Below, piece by piece: positions 24,061-28,465 of a DNA stretch of 28,465 nt; position 1 is the first letter of the stretch, and the number at the start of each line of letters is the position of its first letter. Source of the stretch: JBFXAN01 sp050184225 (GTDB lineage Bacteria; Chloroflexota; Dehalococcoidia; CAUJGQ01); the NCBI GenBank assembly GCA_050184225.1, contig JBFXAN010000078.1:1-28465 (forward strand), in the 5' to 3' direction. The notes under the pieces are model-generated. The model made no database searches. It was not told where the DNA came from and saw only the letters and a program-made list of their open reading frames with translations. The translations under genes and the position numbers were made by a program.

Positions 24061-25209
24061 ATGATCCCATCGCTCGAACAGACGTTTCGACCACTGGTTC
24101 CAACGATGCCGGCCGAACTAATCTCGGCTGAGAGCCTGGCCGAGATTGGGGCGATCGCGCGGATGCTCCCGAACACTGTGACCTCCTTTTTCGGGTTCGA
24201 GTGTCGCATGGGAGAGCCGGCACCGCGGGCAGACTTCCTCCTGTCGGCCCTTCCGGAGCCAGGAGGTGCAATTCTCGCCGGGACGAGCTCGATGGGCGGT
24301 CTGCCGGATGATTTCTACCGCCATCCCGTCTGGTCGCACCTGCGCGAATTCTGCCACCAATGGACGACCCCTGGCTCACCATTGCACGATCGGGTTGAAA
24401 ACATCTGGCTTGAGTTCGACGTCGAGGGGGTGTCCCAGCCGGTTCCGGTTCCCAGCGTTTTCTTCGGCCCCATTGGCGGGATCGGCCCGCACCTGCGCGA
24501 CGGCTCCACCTTCCCATCTGATGAAGCTCTCTACGGGTGGCTGACGCAGAAGGGACTCGCATCGCTCTCGGGACGTTTGGTGCCGCCCCTCGTCGAACGA
24601 AGAATCTTCGACTGCCTGGACGCACTCCCTGCCGGCGCGCGGGTCTTTCAGGTGGGTGCGATGCTCGCCCGGCCGTCCGACGCAGTTCGGCTTTGCATTG
24701 CGGATATGTCCCCGAGCCAAATCGAAGTATACCTTCAGCGAGTCCGCTGGCCCGGCTCCGCCGCCCACCTCCGCTCCTTGTTCGTGTTCCTTCGCACCTT
24801 CGCAGACTACTTCGTACTCGATATCGACGTGGAGGAGACGGTGCGCCCCAAGATCGGGCTGGAGTGTTACTTCTACGGCTTCAAGCAGCCGGCCCAAGAG
24901 CCGCGCTGGCAGGATTTCCTGAACGTGCTCGTCGAGCAGGGCCTGTGCGTTCCGGCCAAGCGAGAGGCGCTGCTCGCCTGGCCTGGGTTCGAGCGTGCCG
25001 ACGCCTCCCCCGACCTCTGGCCCAGAAACCTTCTGCTGGCCTCGCGCCTGTTCGGCCCGCGTGTCTCAAGCGCCATCAGCCGGACCTTGCATCACGTCAA
25101 GATCAGCCACGAGCCGGGCAGACCTCTTGAAGCAAAGGTGTATATGGGGATCGGGGTCCACTGGTTCGCTACTCAGCCTCTGCAGGAGCAATGGCATGCG
25201 CGTCTCTGA
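24061..25209 (+). CDS. Unrecognised 382-aa protein of a putative biosynthetic locus
   Basis: I do not recognise this family with confidence. It is a soluble protein with no signal peptide or membrane segment. Distinctive parts are SFFGFECRMGEPAPRADFLLS, IWLEFDVEG, PVPSVFFGP, LRSLFVFLRTFADYFVLDIDVEE, GLECYFYGF, a W...FL..LVEQGLCVPAKREALLAWPGF segment, and a C-terminal HHVKISHEPGRPLEAKVYMGIG. Length and the alternating pattern with a K-x-Y strand near the end faintly recall ABBA/DMATS-type aromatic prenyltransferases, but diagnostic residues cannot be confirmed. ATG 24061 is chosen over an in-frame TTG at 24025, with TAAGG about ten bases upstream. It overlaps the start of the next gene by 14 nt, so the two products probably work together. 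Confidence 0.75.
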   Translation: MIPSLEQTFRPLVPTMPAELISAESLAEIGAIARMLPNTVTSFFGFECRMGEPAPRADFLLSALPEPGGAILAGTSSMGGLPDDFYRHPVWSHLREFCHQWTTPGSPLHDRVENIWLEFDVEGVSQPVPVPSVFFGPIGGIGPHLRDGSTFPSDEALYGWLTQKGLASLSGRLVPPLVERRIFDCLDALPAGARVFQVGAMLARPSDAVRLCIADMSPSQIEVYLQRVRWPGSAAHLRSLFVFLRTFADYFVLDIDVEETVRPKIGLECYFYGFKQPAQEPRWQDFLNVLVEQGLCVPAKREALLAWPGFERADASPDLWPRNLLLASRLFGPRVSSAISRTLHHVKISHEPGRPLEAKVYMGIGVHWFATQPLQEQWHARL

Positions 25210-26998
25210 GATCCTTTCGTCGCTGCCGGCTACGTTGGACTGGATGGTCCTCTTCGACCTCACCACGTTTCGGGCGCTGACGGAGGACGCGACGATCCGG
25301 CGCATGTATGGTCTGCCCAGGGACGCCGCGCTCGGGCCATACGGCCATGTCGTATTGACGCGTGAGGGCGTGATCCTTGCCCCTCGCGCGGGGTCATCGC
25401 TCGTCGACGCCGACGGCTCACCAATCCTTCCCGCGGGCGCTTCCGGTTCGCTCTCCGATCGCTTCGCCGATGAGCTTGGCCTGGTTCCGGTGGAGCAGGT
25501 CGACTGCCTGGGACTTGGGCAGACCAACTCCTCTCCGCCGGTCGCGCTCTCCGTGACGGTGGAATCCGGCTTTGGGGAGGCCACCGCCGTCTTTGGGCGA
25601 GAGCCTTCGCAGGAACACTACGAACTGCTCACCGCCGTTGGCGTCGAATACCTCGGTGGCGAGCGAGACGGTGCACGCTTCATCGCGCGATTCCGGAACC
25701 GGCTCGCGGACCACATCGGCGCCGGCATGCTCGCCCAGTTCACGCGCACCGGACACTGCACGCACTTCTTCCTTCAGCACGGCGTGATCGATCCGGCACT
25801 CGAGGCCGGTCTGATCAAGGCGTCCAACGCCAGAGTCGCGCACGGGAGGAACCTGACCCTGGACGCCGCGCGCACCATTGCCCGGCGCGCATGCGCCGAG
25901 ACGCTGGCGCTCACCTGCCGGCCGCCGGCGCCTGCCCGGCCGTATCCCTACGGCGACATTGTCCCCCTCGGCCCGCTGCTGCGGGCGCTGCGCGCCTTGC
26001 CGGCCGGGCCGGCGCTGTTCGAGCAGATGGGGGTGTGCCAGCAGGTGCGGGACTTCTTGCTCGCTCGCCGCCAGGGCCGGCTCTGGTCATATCACTCCGG
26101 CGGCCTCGTCACCGCAACCGACTCTGTCCTGGTTTTGTTGGGGTTGAGGGACGCTGAGGCGGTAGAGGCGCTGGAGATCTTCGCAGACGGTGACGGTGGC
26201 TACTACCCGCAACGCTGGTCCGAGAGTGGCGAGCCGGGGACGATGCGCGTCGAGCAAGGCACGAGACACTGGTGCCGGCCGGATTACGCGACGACCTGTC
26301 TGGTTGCCGCACTGCGGCGTGAGGCGGGGCTCCCCGTGAAGACGAGTTCAGCATACCTGGCAGCCGGCTTCGAGACGCGCGGCGGCCTCTACTTCGCCAA
26401 CCCGTACATGGTGGATTGGGCGCTTGCGCTCGCCCTCGGTGAGGACGAGACGGCAGCGCAGCTCCGGCGACAACTAGCGGCCGAGATCCTCGCCGGCATG
26501 AACGACGACTACTCCTTTGGCAGCTACGATGTGCCGCTCTCGACGGCGCTTGCGATCCTGGCGCTGGCGGCGCTCGGCCATCACGACCGCACGGTGCGCC
26601 TGGCCCAGCTCCGCCTGCTGGAGTTCGTGCAGCCGGTCGGCGGCTGGCCGGAGGCGATCCCGTTCTACTCAACGCTCGCGATCGACGATGAGCAGGTCAC
26701 TCCATACGCCCTGGTGCAGCGGCTGTTCGCTGATACCAACCGGCAGATCGCTCGTGTCAACGGGCAGTACCATGCGATCTCGCTGTACCTCGACAGCGAT
26801 CGCATGATCTCAACCGCCATCGCCGCGCTTGCGCTCTCTGAGGTTGCGCGGGCGGAAGACGACGATCGGGATCCGCGGGCGGTCGCGCGCGGGGCGCCAC
26901 ATTCCCGCTACCGCTGCCGCGATCATCGCGAGTACATCGCGACCATCGCCTTGCCGCCATACATCACGCCGCATGACACGCGACAGGAAGCGCGATGA
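25196..26998 (+). CDS. Alpha/alpha-toroid (terpene cyclase/prenyltransferase-like) protein with novel N-terminal domain
   Basis: A 600-residue soluble protein. The first 240 residues match nothing I know. From about residue 290 the sequence shows repeated helical-pair units typical of terpenoid cyclase / protein-prenyltransferase toroids: LWSYHSGGLVTATDSVLVLLGL, DGDGGYYPQRW (QW-motif-like), RPDYATTCLVAALRREAGL, GGLYFANPYMVDWALALAL, DDYSFGSYDVPLSTALAILALAALG, GGWPEAIPFYS and MISTAIAALALSEV. The squalene-cyclase DxDD acid motif is not seen as such; MNDDYSFGSYD and YLDSDRM are the most acidic parts, so catalysis as a class II cyclase is doubtful. ATG 25196 has AGGAG seven bases upstream and overlaps the previous gene by 14 nt. 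Function is unknown; scaffold cyclisation or substrate binding are both possible. Confidence 0.72.
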   Translation: MRVSEILSSLPATLDWMVLFDLTTFRALTEDATIRRMYGLPRDAALGPYGHVVLTREGVILAPRAGSSLVDADGSPILPAGASGSLSDRFADELGLVPVEQVDCLGLGQTNSSPPVALSVTVESGFGEATAVFGREPSQEHYELLTAVGVEYLGGERDGARFIARFRNRLADHIGAGMLAQFTRTGHCTHFFLQHGVIDPALEAGLIKASNARVAHGRNLTLDAARTIARRACAETLALTCRPPAPARPYPYGDIVPLGPLLRALRALPAGPALFEQMGVCQQVRDFLLARRQGRLWSYHSGGLVTATDSVLVLLGLRDAEAVEALEIFADGDGGYYPQRWSESGEPGTMRVEQGTRHWCRPDYATTCLVAALRREAGLPVKTSSAYLAAGFETRGGLYFANPYMVDWALALALGEDETAAQLRRQLAAEILAGMNDDYSFGSYDVPLSTALAILALAALGHHDRTVRLAQLRLLEFVQPVGGWPEAIPFYSTLAIDDEQVTPYALVQRLFADTNRQIARVNGQYHAISLYLDSDRMISTAIAALALSEVARAEDDDRDPRAVARGAPHSRYRCRDHREYIATIALPPYITPHDTRQEAR

Positions 26999-27076
26999 TC
27001 CTAACGGCGGTGCTGGGTCTACCCCCGACGGACTGCCCCACCTGCCATCTGGAGGATGCCTTCAATGGGTTGGTAC

Positions 27077-28462
27077 TCATAGCTGGAGGGTCTCTCGCAG
27101 GTACGCTGCCAGCGAGTCTGGAATCGCGTGTTCCTCATTCCACGCACGGAGGATATGCGCCGCCCGCCGGTCGAGGCTGGGTTCAGTGCAGAGCACCGCG
27201 TGCTGGACCGCCTCCAACAGGGGAGGGAGATCCCGGCCACTGTGGCTGGCGCGCTCGCGCGCAAGCGCGAACGCGACGATCGCCTCCTCGACCGTTCCAA
27301 CACACTCGAATGGCTTCGTCGCCTCCCGCCCCGTCAGCTGAAGTGCCAGCGGCAAGAAACCTGTGTCCTGGAAGAGGTCTCCTCCAAACATGTCTGACAG
27401 CACGTCGGCGTCGATGAAGGGGTAAAGGATCGTAAACACAAACAAGCACTTCGGGCACCGACGGCACCAGCGGTCGTATCGTTGTTCTACATTGCAACTC
27501 TTGACCACGGATAGATACTCAGAATGCCTTGCGAACGCTTCGGCAATCTGGAGCTCATACAGAGGACGGAGAAGGCTGAAGTAATCGCATGAAGTCGCCA
27601 GGTAGTCGCTGGTATATTCGCGAAACATTCTCTCAAACTCGAAGCTCTTCGAATATTGATGGTTCACAGCCGTTCCGTTCCATGATGCAGTGCCCTCGTT
27701 CGCGCTCTGCTCATTGGAGAGTGCAACACGGCCGTGGCCCGTCACCACCGCCGTCGTCAGGCTGAGGAACGCGAGATACGCCGAGAATGGCTCATGGCCG
27801 TTCAGAAATCCTCGGCGAACCAGATCCCCCAGGGTCGGATCGATCACTCGGCTGGCGCTGATATAGTCCGACGTGCCGCTCGCCGCAATCGTCCCCAACA
27901 CGGCGGCCGTCGGGTTGAGCGACCATGCCGTCACCCGTGAACCTGGGTGCCGGCACAACAACTCAAGCGCCAGCGCGGAATCTTTGCCGCCCCCGACAGG
28001 CACGAGCACGTGCCGGCTGTCAAGAACCGCCTCGTGGCGTCTTCGTGGCAGTGGATCCCGATCTGCACCGCGGATTGAGACAAAGCCGGCATCCCAGAAT
28101 TCGATCTCGTTCCTGTAGAAGAACTCGCCCAAGCCTGCCAGAAGCAGCTTTCGCCACCATGCCGCCTGATCCGCATTGAGCGCTCCAGCGGCAATGGTGA
28201 TGATGGGGGAGCACGTTGCCTTCCAATACGTCGGGATCTCCATCATGCCCACATGGAACGCTAGATTATGGAGCACTGCCTGATCAAATCGCGATGCGCG
28301 CGTTCCCAATCCTCGCAATAAAACACTCGACGTGAATTCAATGTCGGGTTTGACTTCGAATGAAAAACGCAGGCCCAGATCATCCCCGACTACCACAACA
28401 CTGTAACTGCGGTAAATAAACTCACCATAACGTCTCCGAAGCTTTTCTGCTTGTGCATTCAT
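27077..28462 (-). CDS. MurL-like PP-loop peptide epimerase
   Basis: A 461-residue protein resembling MurL, the ATP-dependent epimerase that in Xanthomonas turns the terminal L-Glu of UDP-MurNAc-L-Ala-L-Glu into D-Glu. The N-terminal domain has LHNLAFHVGMMEIPTYWKATCSPIITI and GLGEFFYRNEIEFWD. The PP-loop LVPVGGGKDSALALELL (about residues 152-168) binds ATP, followed by VALSNEQSANEGTASWNG and VNHQYSKSFEFE (about 245-272), and a CRRCPKCLFVFTILYPF cysteine motif (about 331-347). No murD2 is nearby; the neighbours are the two unfamiliar plus-strand genes, which it faces convergently, so it may epimerise another peptide. Its DNA is less GC-rich than theirs. The start may lie beyond the window: the frame is open to the edge, three bases past this ATG. 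Confidence 0.72.
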   Translation of the reverse strand: MNAQAEKLRRRYGEFIYRSYSVVVVGDDLGLRFSFEVKPDIEFTSSVLLRGLGTRASRFDQAVLHNLAFHVGMMEIPTYWKATCSPIITIAAGALNADQAAWWRKLLLAGLGEFFYRNEIEFWDAGFVSIRGADRDPLPRRRHEAVLDSRHVLVPVGGGKDSALALELLCRHPGSRVTAWSLNPTAAVLGTIAASGTSDYISASRVIDPTLGDLVRRGFLNGHEPFSAYLAFLSLTTAVVTGHGRVALSNEQSANEGTASWNGTAVNHQYSKSFEFERMFREYTSDYLATSCDYFSLLRPLYELQIAEAFARHSEYLSVVKSCNVEQRYDRWCRRCPKCLFVFTILYPFIDADVLSDMFGGDLFQDTGFLPLALQLTGREATKPFECVGTVEEAIVAFALARERASHSGRDLPPLLEAVQHAVLCTEPSLDRRAAHILRAWNEEHAIPDSLAAYLRETLQL

Positions 28463-28465
28463 GCT

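Noticed and set aside
23690..24625. Long N-terminal extension of the CoA-transferase frame
   Set aside because: It is antisense to the gene at 24061, Arg/Ser/Pro-rich and unlike any CoA-transferase; it is an open frame only because of high GC.
1..28465. CRISPR arrays, tRNA, rRNA, intact insertion sequences or prophage genes
   Set aside because: No regularly spaced repeats, no cloverleaf or rRNA-like stretch, and no complete transposase or integrase was found by reading both strands.

Overview
The window is GC-rich bacterial DNA (by eye about 65% G+C) from an organism that makes lipoproteins and carries large ATPase/TPR/LuxR regulators, delta-60 repeat proteins and short GC-rich palindromes. 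Together these suggest a member of the Chloroflexota, possibly Thermomicrobia-like. That is an inference from style of content; no rRNA or other marker gene is present to settle it.

Region 1 (1-8347) opens with a 28-bp inverted repeat. A tightly packed plus-strand operon follows: a three-module membrane protein (flippase-like region, alkaline-phosphatase-superfamily domain, family 2 glycosyltransferase), an FbpB-type iron permease, an FbpC-type ATPase, a polytopic GT-C-like glycosyltransferase and a short UDP-sugar dehydrogenase. A perfect 14-bp hairpin ends it. Region 2 (8353-12200) has a divergent delta-60 repeat lipoprotein, then a lipoprotein that resembles the algal Fea1 iron-assimilation family, then the FbpA-type iron-binding lipoprotein that should feed the FbpBC genes about 5 kb upstream. 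Iron uptake and cell-surface glycan genes are thus interleaved.

Region 3 (12176-14822) is partly a gene graveyard on the minus strand: a frameshifted, C-terminally truncated 2-oxoacid dehydrogenase E2 gene, the last 27 codons of its E1-beta partner, a tiny Rossmann-motif fragment, then an intact folE. An IS5-type transposase scrap lies beyond it.

Region 4 (14823-21028) is a self-contained regulated module: an acyl-CoA-dehydrogenase-fold flavoprotein, an ATPase/TPR/LuxR regulator, a cupin and a berberine-bridge-like FAD oxidase. The flavoprotein and cupin promoters share an identical two-part element (14 nt, 18-nt spacer, 12 nt) that looks like the operator and promoter used by the regulator. 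The regulator has its own TTGACA-type promoter.

Region 5 (21073-24060) carries, on the minus strand, a serine hydrolase and a family III CoA-transferase whose 5' end has been cut off next to a helix-turn-helix fragment. Region 6 (24061-28462) is the least familiar part: two overlapping plus-strand genes (an unrecognised 382-aa protein and a 600-aa protein whose C-terminal half looks like a terpene-cyclase-type alpha/alpha toroid), facing a MurL-like peptide epimerase of the PP-loop type. This looks like a small, possibly undescribed biosynthetic locus.
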